Notes: generated by a model from the letters alone, not told the origin. 64,000 bases of DNA from Paraburkholderia phenazinium (GCF_900142845.1 NZ_FSRU01000001.1:558001-622000), one strand, 5' to 3'. Positions 1 to 8,587 are shown, counted from the first letter of the stretch. Made by a program: numbers and translations.

Positions 1-8
1 GAACCAAC

Positions 9-1199
9 ATGGACGAATCCCTGAACTTCGACACCCTCGCAGTCCGCTCGGGCACGCTGCGCAGCGACTTCAACGAGCATTCGGAAGCGATTTTCCTCAC
101 GTCGAGCTTTGTGTTTGCAAGCGCCGCCGACGCCGCGGAACGCTTCAAGAACTCCGAGGACTATTACACGTACTCGCGCTTCACGAATCCCACGGTCACG
201 ATGTTCCAGGACCGTCTGGCCGCGCTCGAAGGCGGCGAGGCGTGCATGGCGACGGCTTCGGGCATGGCCGCGATCATGTCGGTGGTGATGTCGGCCCTGC
301 AGGCGGGCGACCACCTCGTCAGCTCGCAGAGCCTGTTCGGTTCGACGCTCGGCATGTTCTCGCAGATCTTCAGCAAGTTCGGCATCACGACCACCTTCGT
401 CGATCCGACGGATCTCGACGCGTGGAAAAACGCCGTGCGTCCCGAGACGAAGATGTTCTTCCTCGAAACGCCGTCGAACCCGCTGACCGAAATCGCCGAC
501 ATCGAAGCGATCGGCAAGATTGCGAAGGCCGCGAACGTGCTGTTCGTGGTGGACAACTGTTTCTGCAGCCCGGCCTTGCAGCAGCCTTTGAAGCTCGGCG
601 CGGACGTCGTGATGCATTCGGCCACCAAGTTCCTCGACGGCCAGGGCCGCGTGCTCGGCGGCGCGCTAGTCGGGTCGAAGAAATTCATCATGGAAAAGGT
701 GTTTCCGTTCGTGCGCAGCGCCGGACCGACGCTGTCCGCGTTCAACGCTTGGGTGCTGCTCAAGGGCATGGAAACGCTGTCGCTGCGGGTGGAAAAGCAG
801 TCGGAGAATGCGCTGGAAATCGCCCGTTGGCTGGAAACGCATCCGGCGGTGAATCGTGTGTTCTATCCGGGGCTGGAGTCGCACCCGCAGTTCGAGATTG
901 CCAAACGTCAGCAGAAAGCGGGCGGCGCGATCGTGTCGTTCGAACTGAAGGGCGATACGCCGGAAGCGCAGCGCGCCAACGCATGGCGCGTGATCGACAG
1001 CACCAGGATCTGCTCGATCACCGGTAATCTCGGCGATACGCGTACGACGATCACCCATCCGGCCACCACGACGCACGGCCGCATCACGCCGGAAGCGCGC
1101 GCGGCAGCGGGCATCACGGAAGGGCTGATCCGTCTGGCGGTCGGGCTGGAGAATGCGGGCGATATCCGCAACGATCTGGCGCGCGGTCTGGCGGGTTAA
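9..1199 (+). CDS. metZ: O-succinylhomoserine sulfhydrylase
   Basis: A PLP enzyme of the Cys/Met metabolism (gamma-family) fold. It makes homocysteine from O-succinylhomoserine and sulfide in the cytoplasm, the direct sulfhydrylation route to methionine. The 396-residue length is normal. The N-terminal block (LNFDTLAVRSGTLRSDFNEH) and the PLP lysine K207 in HSATKFLDGQGR are clear, and the C-terminal SITGNLGDTRTTITHPATTTH block is typical of MetZ/MetB enzymes. MetZ is favoured over MetB or MetC because of the EAIFLTSSFVF start, but substrate choice (succinyl or acetyl) cannot be settled by eye. The upstream neighbour lies outside the window. A strong hairpin follows the stop codon. Confidence 0.93.
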   Translation: MDESLNFDTLAVRSGTLRSDFNEHSEAIFLTSSFVFASAADAAERFKNSEDYYTYSRFTNPTVTMFQDRLAALEGGEACMATASGMAAIMSVVMSALQAGDHLVSSQSLFGSTLGMFSQIFSKFGITTTFVDPTDLDAWKNAVRPETKMFFLETPSNPLTEIADIEAIGKIAKAANVLFVVDNCFCSPALQQPLKLGADVVMHSATKFLDGQGRVLGGALVGSKKFIMEKVFPFVRSAGPTLSAFNAWVLLKGMETLSLRVEKQSENALEIARWLETHPAVNRVFYPGLESHPQFEIAKRQQKAGGAIVSFELKGDTPEAQRANAWRVIDSTRICSITGNLGDTRTTITHPATTTHGRITPEARAAAGITEGLIRLAVGLENAGDIRNDLARGLAG

Positions 1200-1211
1200 G
1201 CCGCGATTCCA

Positions 1212-1236
1212 TCAATGGCGCACGGTGCGCCATTGA
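1212..1236. terminator. Hairpin shared by metZ and the araC-type gene 3' ends
   Basis: A perfect 11-bp inverted repeat (TCAATGGCGCA / TGCGCCATTGA) with a 3-nt loop lies 12 nt after the metZ stop. It overlaps the last codons and stop of the convergent AraC-type gene. There is no T-run, so it may act as an imperfect bidirectional terminator or as an mRNA 3'-end stabiliser. Confidence 0.6.
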
Positions 1237-2009
1237 CCGGGTGCTAGCCCGAAGCGCCGCGTGAACGCATGGGTGTAGGCGCTCTGATCGCCAAAGCCCA
1301 CTTCAAGCGCGATGTCGGTCAGCGAACGCCGCGGATCGGCGAGTAGCGTGATCGAGGTATCGAGCCGCAGACGCTGCAGATAGCGATGCGGCGTCTCGCC
1401 GAACGCTTCGATAAACAACTGATGGAAACGCCGCATGCCGAAGCCGCAATGCGCGGCGAGATCGGCGATGCGCAGCGGCTCCGAGAGATGCGTGCGCAGC
1501 CAGCGGTCGATGCGCACGAAGTCAAGACCGGCGCCAGGCGCGCCGTCGCCGCCGAGCGCGGCGGATTGCGTCGTGCCGGCGTCCGCCAGCATGGCCGCGC
1601 ACAGGCGCGCGGCGGCATCCCAGTGAAAACGCCGCACGGCGAGGTCGTCGCCGGCTTGCATGCCGCCCGTCGCGCGGGCGGCAATGCTATGCACGAGCTG
1701 CGTCAGCGACGCATCCACTGAGACAGCCCGCGCGCGGTCGAACAAACGTTCCGGCACCGCGAGTGACGTCGCAGGCAGATCCAGCACGAGTTGCCGGTTC
1801 TCGCCGATCCCCGCGTAGTCGTGCTGCGCGCCGGCGGGAATCAGCCACGCCGAACCGGCATCGATCAATTGACCGACCCCGTCTACGCTCATCTCCATTG
1901 CGCCGTCGAGCCCCAGCACGACCTGATGAAAGTCGTGCACATCCGACGCCTCGATTGCGCCATAGCGGCGCAACGAAACGCTGGGAGCGGCGACGGCAGC
2001 GTGGCTCAT
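1212..2009 (-). CDS. AraC-family transcriptional regulator
   Basis: A 265-residue regulator with an N-terminal cupin-like sensing domain (about residues 10-140) and a C-terminal AraC double helix-turn-helix (about residues 165-262, containing IADLAAHCGFGMRRFHQLF and SLTDIALEVGFGDQSAYTHAF). The ATG at 2009 (MSHAAVAAPS) was chosen because a longer reading from 2066 would run into the FKBP gene. It starts 16 bp after the FKBP stop, so the two may be co-transcribed. The effector and target genes are unknown; the neighbouring genes give no clear hint. Confidence 0.85.
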   Translation of the reverse strand: MSHAAVAAPSVSLRRYGAIEASDVHDFHQVVLGLDGAMEMSVDGVGQLIDAGSAWLIPAGAQHDYAGIGENRQLVLDLPATSLAVPERLFDRARAVSVDASLTQLVHSIAARATGGMQAGDDLAVRRFHWDAAARLCAAMLADAGTTQSAALGGDGAPGAGLDFVRIDRWLRTHLSEPLRIADLAAHCGFGMRRFHQLFIEAFGETPHRYLQRLRLDTSITLLADPRRSLTDIALEVGFGDQSAYTHAFTRRFGLAPGQWRTVRH

Positions 2010-2025
2010 GGGCAGTCTGAAACGC

Positions 2026-2367
2026 TTAAACGTCGAGCAGTTCGACTTCGAACACGAGCGTCGCATTCGGCGGAATCACGCCGCCTGCGCCGCGCACGCC
2101 GTAGCCGAGTTGCGGCGGGATCGTCAGCTTGCGCACGCCGCCCACCTTCATGCCCTGCACGCCTTCATCCCAGCCCTTGATGACCATGCCGCCACCCAAT
2201 ACGAAGGCGAACGGATCGTTACGGTCCTTGCTCGAGTCGAACTTCTGGCCGTCGGTCAACCAGCCCGTGTAGTGGACGCTGACCGTTTTGCCGGCGACGG
2301 CTTCAGCGCCGGTGCCTTCGGTCAGGTCTTCGTATTTGAGGCCGGATTCGGTAGTCACGGTCGACAT
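2026..2367 (-). CDS. FKBP-type peptidyl-prolyl cis-trans isomerase
   Basis: A minimal single-domain FKBP of 113 residues, cytoplasmic because it lacks a signal peptide. It catalyses proline isomerisation during protein folding. Typical FKBP landmarks are [16 protein letters not shown], the [23 protein letters not shown] core and [37 protein letters not shown] ending. The ATG at 2367 has an AGGAG Shine-Dalgarno about 6 nt upstream, which decides it over the upstream in-frame ATG at 2403. It heads a likely two-gene unit with the AraC-type regulator. Confidence 0.93.
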   Translation of the reverse strand: MSTVTTESGLKYEDLTEGTGAEAVAGKTVSVHYTGWLTDGQKFDSSKDRNDPFAFVLGGGMVIKGWDEGVQGMKVGGVRKLTIPPQLGYGVRGAGGVIPPNATLVFEVELLDV

Positions 2368-2531
2368 GAGTTGCTCCTTCATACAGGTCGTAAAAAGCGA
2401 CATTGTAGGCGTGTTGGCAGCGTGCCGCCCAGATCACCCGGGTTTGGCCGAGCGTTCGGACGCGCAAGTGAGTTTGCAGAGACCTGCACTGGGCGGGTAC
2501 GCGCCCTGCTTCACGAAGGAGGGTGCCTATA

Positions 2532-2582
2532 ATGGCACTTCCGTCCAATCCCATGCACTGCCTGAGAGGGCCTCGATCGTGA
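2532..2582 (+). CDS. Possible 16-residue leader peptide ahead of the kinase-like gene
   Basis: A short open frame, MALPSNPMHCLRGPRS, starts with ATG at 2532. It has a near-ideal AAGGAGGG Shine-Dalgarno at 2516-2523. Its stop TGA (2580-2582) overlaps the GTG start of the downstream kinase-like gene (GTGA). This is the layout expected of a translationally coupled leader peptide. A TATAAT at 2528-2533 overlaps its start and offers a competing reading in which the hexamer is the -10 box of the downstream gene. No homology is recognised; the call rests only on signals. Confidence 0.35.
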   Translation: MALPSNPMHCLRGPRS

Positions 2583-3376
2583 CAACCTCTTCCACCGGAT
2601 CTGGCAGCGGCCAGCAGGGCGCTTCCAGCGTCTCCCTGTCCGAACGCACCGCGCATCTTTGCGCGGAGGCCGCGCTCTTCATGCGCGACCACGTGCTCTC
2701 CCTGGTGTCGCACGATTTGCGCGGCCCGCTCAATGCGATCCATAGCTGGGCCTACGTGCTCGAGCGCAAACTCGACGCCAACGACCCGGCCGCGCAGCGC
2801 GCCATCGTCGGCATCCGCAGTGGCGTGGATCAGCAGGTCAAGCTGCTGGAGTCGATTGTCGATACGACCCGCGCCGGCACCAAAACGCTGGCGCTCGTGC
2901 GCGAGCCGTTCGCGTTGCAGGCATTGTTCTCGGATTCGGTGGACGAGGTTCGCGCAGGACTCGCGAGGTCGCGCGGTGTGTCGGTCGCGTTCGAATCGGA
3001 GCTTTCCACCGAGCAGTTCAACGGCGACCGCGAGCGTCTCGCCGCGGCGCTCTGGCTGATGCTCACCTTCGCGGTGGAGGCCGGCGCGAACGGCGCCAAG
3101 GTCACGCTCGCATCGGGCGCCGACGCCCGCGCGTGGCACGCTGTGGTCTCCTATGAGCCGACGCTGGCCGCATTCGACGATGCCTCCGTGTCTCATCTGC
3201 TCGAACCGTTCGCGCGCACCCAGGCGCGGGCGCCGCGCGAAGCGGGGCGGATTGCGTGGGTGCTGGCGCTGTGCAAGCGCGTCGCGGAAGCGCATGGCGG
3301 CACCTTCGAGCAAGGCGAGATGCAGGACGGTCAGGCCGCGACGCTGGCGCTGCGCATCCCGCTCGTCGCGGCCTGA
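2579..3376 (+). CDS. Histidine-kinase-like protein with a degenerate ATPase domain
   Basis: A 265-residue soluble protein. A HisKA dimerisation/phosphoacceptor segment is clear: LSLVSHDLRGPLNAIHSW with H45. It is followed by a region with the length and predicted layout of a HATPase_c domain. The ATP-binding boxes are poor: the N-box position reads LWLMLTFAVEAGANGAKVTL with no obvious Asn-x3-Asn pattern, and the DxGxG and GxGLGL boxes are not recognisable (REAGRIAWVLALCKRVAEAHGG). GTG at 2579 is preceded by GAGAGGG and by a possible leader ORF. There is no sensor domain, transmembrane segment or neighbouring response regulator. It may be a phosphotransfer or scaffold protein rather than an active kinase. 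Confidence 0.75.
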   Translation: MTTSSTGSGSGQQGASSVSLSERTAHLCAEAALFMRDHVLSLVSHDLRGPLNAIHSWAYVLERKLDANDPAAQRAIVGIRSGVDQQVKLLESIVDTTRAGTKTLALVREPFALQALFSDSVDEVRAGLARSRGVSVAFESELSTEQFNGDRERLAAALWLMLTFAVEAGANGAKVTLASGADARAWHAVVSYEPTLAAFDDASVSHLLEPFARTQARAPREAGRIAWVLALCKRVAEAHGGTFEQGEMQDGQAATLALRIPLVAA

Positions 3377-3506
3377 CATCTCGACGACGGCGCTAAGCGG
3401 CTCGACGGGCCAGGCGGCGGCAATCCTGCCGCCTGTGCCGCGATAAAACTTTCACGTAGCTTTCGCACTCTATACTGACAACTTTTCGTTGCCGGAGCCC
3501 TTTCTC

Positions 3507-4850
3507 TTGATTCAGGTTGTCGCCCTTATCGGTGCGTTGCTGCTCGTCGCGCTCAATGGATTCTTCGTTGCCGCCGAATTCGGTCTGGTGAAGCTGCGGC
3601 AGACGCGGGTGCAGAGTCTTGCCGCGCAGCACGGCATGCGTGGCCGCCTGCTGGCGAAGGTGCACGGGCGTCTCGATGCCTATCTGTCCGCCTGCCAGCT
3701 CGGCATCACGCTCGCCTCGCTAGGGCTGGGCTGGATCGGCGAGCCGGCTTTTGCGGACCTGCTGACGCCGCTGTTCCGCCTGCTCAACATCGAATCGGAG
3801 AACGTGATCCACGGCGTCTCGCTGTTCTTCGCGTTCTCGTGCATCTCGTTCCTGCATATCGTGGTGGGTGAACTGGCGCCGAAGTCGCTCGCCATTCGTC
3901 AGTCCGAGAAGGTGTCGCTGTGGGCCGCCACGCCGCTTTATGGGTTCTACTGGGCGATGTATCCGGCCATCTGGCTGCTGAACACCAGCGCGAACGCCGT
4001 CCTTCGTCTGGCGGGCCTGACGGCGGATCACGGCGGTGATGCGCATTACTCCACCGAAGAGCTCAAGCTCATCCTGCGCGGCCGCCACGCCAACGTGGCG
4101 AGCGGCATCGGCGCGGCGGACGGCGCGTATAGCCAGGACGAATGGAACACCATCGCGCACTCGCTGGATTTCTCGCGCATGACGGTCTCGGATCTGATGC
4201 GGCCGGCCTATGAGATGGTCGGACTGAGGCGCGACTTGCCGTTGCGCGAGAACATGCAGGTGGTCGCACGGCACCGCTTCAGCCGCTATCCGTTGTTCGA
4301 GGATGCCGCGGGCGAGCGCGTGGCCGGCATGATCCATCTGAAGGACCTGTTGTTGGCGCGCCAGGCGGGCAGCACGCTCGACGATCTCTCGAAGTATGTG
4401 CGGCCGGTCCAGTACGTGAAGCCGGATATGCCCGCGCTGGAACTGTTCCGGCGCTTTCGCAAGGGCGCGCCGCATATGGCGCTCGTCGGACACAAGAACG
4501 CGGCGCCGATCGGCTTTCTCACGCTCGACAATCTGCTCGGCGCGCTGGTCGGGCAGATCCACGACGAGTTTCGCCAGGGCGATGCCGACTGGACCCGCAT
4601 GGACGACGGCACCTTGATGGGCAAGGGCAGTTTGCCGGTGGTGTCGCTGGAGCGGGCGCTGGGGATCGACATTGACGAAGGCCGGGCCGAATCGGTGGGC
4701 GGGCTGGTGATTCAGGCGCTCAACGATCTGCCGAACGAAGGGCAGCGGGTCGAGTTCGACCGCTTCGATATCGTCGTCAAGAAGATGAAGGGGCCGCGTA
4801 TTCTGCTGGTGCGGGTCTATCCGAAACACTTCGATGACGAGGGCGGTTGA
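3507..4850 (+). CDS. CNNM/CorC-HlyC family membrane protein (hemolysin-like transporter)
   Basis: A 447-residue inner-membrane protein. It has an N-terminal DUF21/CNNM transmembrane domain (about residues 1-150, with VALNGFFVAAEFGLVKLR and CQLGITLASLGLGWIGEPAF), a CBS pair (about 195-330) and a C-terminal CorC_HlyC domain (about 350-440). Family members are linked to Mg2+/Co2+ homeostasis; the old hemolysin name is not evidence of toxin activity. The TTG at 3507 was chosen for its spacing from GGAG at 3494-3497. A TTG at 3489 would add six residues. It is followed after about 115 bp by the TauE-like gene on the same strand. Confidence 0.87.
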   Translation: MIQVVALIGALLLVALNGFFVAAEFGLVKLRQTRVQSLAAQHGMRGRLLAKVHGRLDAYLSACQLGITLASLGLGWIGEPAFADLLTPLFRLLNIESENVIHGVSLFFAFSCISFLHIVVGELAPKSLAIRQSEKVSLWAATPLYGFYWAMYPAIWLLNTSANAVLRLAGLTADHGGDAHYSTEELKLILRGRHANVASGIGAADGAYSQDEWNTIAHSLDFSRMTVSDLMRPAYEMVGLRRDLPLRENMQVVARHRFSRYPLFEDAAGERVAGMIHLKDLLLARQAGSTLDDLSKYVRPVQYVKPDMPALELFRRFRKGAPHMALVGHKNAAPIGFLTLDNLLGALVGQIHDEFRQGDADWTRMDDGTLMGKGSLPVVSLERALGIDIDEGRAESVGGLVIQALNDLPNEGQRVEFDRFDIVVKKMKGPRILLVRVYPKHFDDEGG

Positions 4851-4964
4851 TCGACGTTGAGGGTGCGGGCGAGCGGCAATGCCTGGCCTGCGCTCTCCTC
4901 GCCGCTGCTCGCACATTCCCGAGCCCGGTTAAAATCGTCTGCCAAAACACCATTTGGGGACACC

Positions 4965-5687
4965 GTGGGATATCTGCTCGTGTTGTGCGTAGGGCTGGTG
5001 GCAGGCATGCTAAGCGGCGTGATCGGCACAGGCTCGTCCATGCTGCTGATGCCCGTGCTTGTGATGCTGTTCGGCCCGCAACAGGCCGTGCCGATCATGG
5101 CGATCGCTGCAATCATGGGCAATCTGGGCAAGATCCTGGCATGGTGGCGTGAAGTCGACTGGCGCGCGTGTGCCGCCTATTGTTCGACGGCCGTGCCCGG
5201 CGCGGCGCTGGGTGTGCGGACGCTGCTCGCGTTGCCGCCGCATGCGGTCGAACTCGCGCTCGGTCTCTTCTTTCTCGCCATGGTCCCCACGCGTCGCTGG
5301 CTGGCGCGTCGCTCGATTCAATTCTCGCTGCTGCATCTCGCGCTGATTGGCGGCGTGGTGGGCTTCCTGACCGGCATCGTCGTATCGACCGGACCGATCA
5401 CCGTACCGGTGTTCATGTCGTACGGGCTCGTGAAAGGCGCATTTCTCGCGACGGAAGCGGCCGGGTCGCTCGCGGTGTACGGCACTAAAGTGGCTGTGTT
5501 CAAGCACTTTGGCGCGTTGCCGTTGCATGTGGTGTTCGATGGCCTGATCACCGGCTCGGCACTGATGGCGGGCTCGTTTGCGGCGCGCTATGTGGTGGTT
5601 CGCATGAGCCCGCGCACCTTCAAGCTGGTGGTCGACGGTTTGATGCTGTCCTCGGGACTGTCGCTGTTGTGGGCCGCCGGGCGGTAA
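4965..5687 (+). CDS. TauE/SafE-family membrane exporter
   Basis: A 240-residue protein of repeated hydrophobic segments with the family's duplicated glycine-rich motifs (GLVAGMLSGVIGTGSSMLLMPVL near the N terminus and GGVVGFLTGIVVSTGPITVPV mid-protein). TauE/SafE proteins are permeases for sulfite, sulfoacetate and other small organic anions; the substrate here cannot be read. The GTG at 4965 gives a protein starting directly at the first membrane helix, with a weak GGGGA upstream. The in-frame ATG at 4857 would add an atypical 36-residue polar leader. The gene is convergent with the M19 dipeptidase. Confidence 0.85.
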   Translation: MGYLLVLCVGLVAGMLSGVIGTGSSMLLMPVLVMLFGPQQAVPIMAIAAIMGNLGKILAWWREVDWRACAAYCSTAVPGAALGVRTLLALPPHAVELALGLFFLAMVPTRRWLARRSIQFSLLHLALIGGVVGFLTGIVVSTGPITVPVFMSYGLVKGAFLATEAAGSLAVYGTKVAVFKHFGALPLHVVFDGLITGSALMAGSFAARYVVVRMSPRTFKLVVDGLMLSSGLSLLWAAGR

Positions 5688-5713
5688 GCGGCGAACCGCT
5701 GACCACTCGCCCG

Positions 5714-7204
5714 TCAGCCCACCGAGGCTTCGAACACGCGCCGGTAGTTGCCGCCCAGAATCATTCCCACCTCTTCCTGGCTGAAGCCGGCGGTCAACAA
5801 CGCGTCGGCTAATGCCGGCAACTGCTCATAGCTGCGGAACACCGGCGGGTTGATGAAGCCGAGCATGTCCGTGCCCAATCCGACATGCTCGACGCCGACC
5901 ACGTCCGCCATGCGCTGCATGCCATGGGCCATGCCCTGCAAGTCGCGATACGTCCCGGAGCTTGGCCACACCCCGATCACACCACCGGTGCCGGCAATCA
6001 CCCGCGCATGGTGCGGTGTGATCAGACGGCTGCGCGCCGATGGATGCGTCGCCAGGGCGGTATGCGACAGGATCAGCGGCTTGGTGGTGGTGTCCGCCGC
6101 GCGCTTGACGAGGTCAAAGGTGCCATGCGCGACGTCCACGACAATGCCTAGCTGATTGCATCGGCGCACCACGTCCGCGCCGAAGTCGGTGAGACCGCCG
6201 TGCACGGGCGGCTCGGTCTGGATGTCGCCGAGTTCATTGACCCGGTAGTGGGTGAGCTGCAGATGACGCAGTTGATGCTGCGTATACGCTTCGTCGACGC
6301 GCTCGAGCCGGCCTTCCAGAAAGTCGGCGCCTTCGGAGGCAATAATCGCGCAAGGTCCTGTTTTGCTGTTCGCGGCAAGCGACGCCGCGTTCGTCACCAC
6401 CTGCATCTGCTCGCGTTGGATCAACTCGTGCACGCGGACGAACTCGGCCTGGCCCAGGGCATATAGTTCGCCATCCTGAGGAGTTCGCCAGGCCTCGATG
6501 CGCTTGCGATCGGCGGTGACGTGCGTGACGGTGGTGTCGGTAACGATCGCGAGGCAGATGACGTTCATGCCGCCCGTGCGCATGGGCCCCGCGAGAGGAA
6601 GGAACGGACGATTGGCGTCAATGGCCGGGTCGCGCGAGACGATCACCCGGCCGGCATGGCTGTGCATGTCCATGGTAAGCGTGTCGGCGGTGCGCCAGGT
6701 GGATGCGTCGTCGGATGCGTGTGCGGCAGGCGTCTGTGCATCCGCTGTTTTTGCGTCCGCGTTCTGAGCGGCGGCGTCCGGCTTTTCGGTGTAGCTCGCG
6801 AAGCGGCCAGGCGCACAGGCCGCAAGGCCCAACGCCGCACCCGACGCGAGGAACGCGCGGCGACTCGCGCTGCGTGGCGCGTGTTCCGACGGCAGGTCGA
6901 GCGGACGCGCGTCGACGAGTTGATAGCGCCAGCCGGCGGGGTCGTCGGTGAGGCGCTGCAGGCGTCCTCTGAAGGTGACGGCCTGCTCCTGTGGTGCGCA
7001 GGGCACCGCGGCAAACACTTCCACGCACGACAGCGGATTGCGCGGCAGGCAGCCGCCGCAGCAAGGGGCATCCGCTGCGAGCACAAAGTAATCGGCTTCG
7101 TCGGCGACGGGATCGAGCGGAACGATCCAGCCGCATAGTTCGACTATCGCGCCGTGCAGTGAGTCGGCTTCGCCTGTTCGGATACTCAACCAGTCAAGAG
7201 GCAT
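5714..7204 (-). CDS. M19 (renal dipeptidase-like) membrane dipeptidase with Cys-rich N-terminal extension
   Basis: A 496-residue metallo-dipeptidase-family protein. The catalytic barrel spans about residues 175-495. Metal-site candidates are MDMHSHAG (the second residue is His where many M19 enzymes have Asp), IIASEGADF, VDVAHGTFD, LILSHTAL and GLGTDMLGF. Unusually, a twin-arginine/lipoprotein signal (SRRAFLASGAALGLAAC, R115-R116, lipobox C130) sits inside the protein. It is preceded by about 110 residues with a cysteine cluster (APCCGGCLPRNPLSC, C48/C49/C52/C60) loosely resembling DUF3299. The first ATG is kept because no good start lies just before the Tat motif. The cell location is therefore uncertain. 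Confidence 0.82.
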   Translation of the reverse strand: MPLDWLSIRTGEADSLHGAIVELCGWIVPLDPVADEADYFVLAADAPCCGGCLPRNPLSCVEVFAAVPCAPQEQAVTFRGRLQRLTDDPAGWRYQLVDARPLDLPSEHAPRSASRRAFLASGAALGLAACAPGRFASYTEKPDAAAQNADAKTADAQTPAAHASDDASTWRTADTLTMDMHSHAGRVIVSRDPAIDANRPFLPLAGPMRTGGMNVICLAIVTDTTVTHVTADRKRIEAWRTPQDGELYALGQAEFVRVHELIQREQMQVVTNAASLAANSKTGPCAIIASEGADFLEGRLERVDEAYTQHQLRHLQLTHYRVNELGDIQTEPPVHGGLTDFGADVVRRCNQLGIVVDVAHGTFDLVKRAADTTTKPLILSHTALATHPSARSRLITPHHARVIAGTGGVIGVWPSSGTYRDLQGMAHGMQRMADVVGVEHVGLGTDMLGFINPPVFRSYEQLPALADALLTAGFSQEEVGMILGGNYRRVFEASVG

Positions 7205-7315
7205 GGGCGTTCCCGTGGTTTCAGTGGCAACCTGGATTTTGCAAAGCGTAGTACCTTCCGATGAAGCAGGCGTGTCCTTCCCGGACTCCGCGCGTTTGCA
7301 CGCGACAGACTCACT

Positions 7316-7972
7316 TCATCGGGACGCTGCGCGTGTCCGCCCCGTCGCGGCACGGACCGTGCGGCGCTTGCCCGCGGTCAGCGTCGTCAAGGTCTGCTCG
7401 ACGATAGCCAGCGCCTCGGCCTTAAGCGCCGCCGGATCATCCGCATCGTCAAGCAGCAGCGCCGCTTCGCACACCATGCGGCCGATCATCCGCGCCGCAA
7501 GGTAGGGATTCGCGATGGCCGGTTCGCCTTGCGGACCAGCGCCCGACAGTCCCGCAATCAGGAGCCCGTAAATATGCGCGTCCTCGATCTCCCGGCAGCG
7601 TGCGGCGCCGAGTACGGCAGGCGCGGCCTCGATCACGAGGTGACGGTAGGCCGGCTCGGAGCAGACCTCCAGGAACTCGCGAATGCCGGCGCGGATGCGC
7701 TGCGCCTTCGGCGCGCCCCCGGCGACGCCTCGCACGCGAGCCGCAGCCGCAGTCTGTAGCGACACCACGAGGGCATCGAATAGCTCCGCCTTGTCGCTGA
7801 AGTGATGATAGAAGGCGCCGCGCGTCACGCGCGCCTTGCGGGCAATCGCCTCGATGCCGACCTGCTGGTACCCCTCCGACGTGAACAATTCCCCAGCCGC
7901 GACGACCAGCGCTTCGCGCGTGGCGTCGGCGTATTCCTCGCGACGTGTTTTGAACGGACCGACGTTTTCCAT
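7316..7972 (-). CDS. TetR-family transcriptional regulator
   Basis: A 218-residue repressor-type protein. The N-terminal TetR helix-turn-helix (about residues 12-60) is clear: ALVVAAGELFTSEGYQQVGIEAIARKARVTRGAFYHHFSDKAELFDALV. The C-terminal ligand domain is divergent. The ATG at 7972 gives the standard start just before the helix-turn-helix; the in-frame frame upstream would run across the promoter. It is divergent from the NTF2-like gene, and a 17-bp palindrome lies between them. The simplest reading is that it represses itself and that neighbour. The ligand is unknown. Confidence 0.9.
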   Translation of the reverse strand: MENVGPFKTRREEYADATREALVVAAGELFTSEGYQQVGIEAIARKARVTRGAFYHHFSDKAELFDALVVSLQTAAAARVRGVAGGAPKAQRIRAGIREFLEVCSEPAYRHLVIEAAPAVLGAARCREIEDAHIYGLLIAGLSGAGPQGEPAIANPYLAARMIGRMVCEAALLLDDADDPAALKAEALAIVEQTLTTLTAGKRRTVRAATGRTRAASR

Positions 7973-8018
7973 AGGGCTTCTATCCAGCGCTTGACTTTTC
8001 ACCTTCGCATCGTAGTAT

Positions 8019-8035
8019 ACATACATAGTGTATGT
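8019..8035. promoter_or_regulatory. Palindromic operator candidate between tetR-type gene and NTF2-like gene
   Basis: A perfect 7-bp inverted repeat ACATACA / TGTATGT with a 3-nt centre (TAG), the size and symmetry of a TetR operator. It lies 47 bp upstream of the TetR-type start and 74 bp upstream of the NTF2-like start. A possible plus-strand -35 (TTGACT, 7991-7996) with TAGTAT 16 bp on would place the -10/+1 next to the palindrome, so a bound repressor would block it. Confidence 0.65.
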
Positions 8036-8108
8036 GAAATTCATGGCGTATGTCGTCGTGAAGGATGAAACCTGCGTCGTTAGCCGACGCTCTTTCGGGA
8101 GATTTGCA

Positions 8109-8573
8109 ATGACTGGTTCAACGAATACCGACGTGAAGTACGTCCCGCCTTCGGACGAGCAATGGCAGAGTGCCCGCGCTGTGGTCAACCGTTTCGCCGA
8201 GCACTGGCGTCATCCGGTCGCAGACGATCTGCGCGACCTGATGCATCCGGACACGCGCAATCTGATTCCACCCATGACCGTGCCGGCGGATCGGGAAGGC
8301 GTCGTCGAGCACTTCAGGCAAGTGCTGAATCAATTGCCGGATCTGAAAGTGGAGGTGCTGCAGTGGGCGCCGACGGGCGATGCCGTACTGATCGAATGGC
8401 GCGCGTCGGCGAGTGTGGGCGGCGAGGCGCTGTCATGGCAGGGCGTCGACCGCTTCAATGTCCGCGGCGAGCGCATGTATCAAGGGCAGGTGTACTGGGA
8501 CACGCGGCGGGTGGCCGAGCAAATGGCCGATGCGGCGCGACGTGCAACCGAGCGGCGCGCCGCTGCTTCCTGA
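8109..8573 (+). CDS. SnoaL/NTF2-like domain protein
   Basis: A 154-residue cytoplasmic protein with the cone-shaped NTF2-like pattern: N-terminal helices (ARAVVNRFAEHWRHPVADDLRDLMHPD), then strands (VLQWAPTGDAVLIEWRASA, ALSWQGVDRFNVRGERMYQGQVYWDT). Relatives include polyketide cyclases, limonene-epoxide-hydrolase-like enzymes and many proteins of unknown role. The ATG at 8109 has a GGGAG about 7 nt upstream. It is divergent from the TetR-type gene and likely its target, so it may act on a small organic ligand. No catalytic residues can be assigned. Confidence 0.8.
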   Translation: MTGSTNTDVKYVPPSDEQWQSARAVVNRFAEHWRHPVADDLRDLMHPDTRNLIPPMTVPADREGVVEHFRQVLNQLPDLKVEVLQWAPTGDAVLIEWRASASVGGEALSWQGVDRFNVRGERMYQGQVYWDTRRVAEQMADAARRATERRAAAS

Positions 8574-8587
8574 TCTCGGGATAACGG

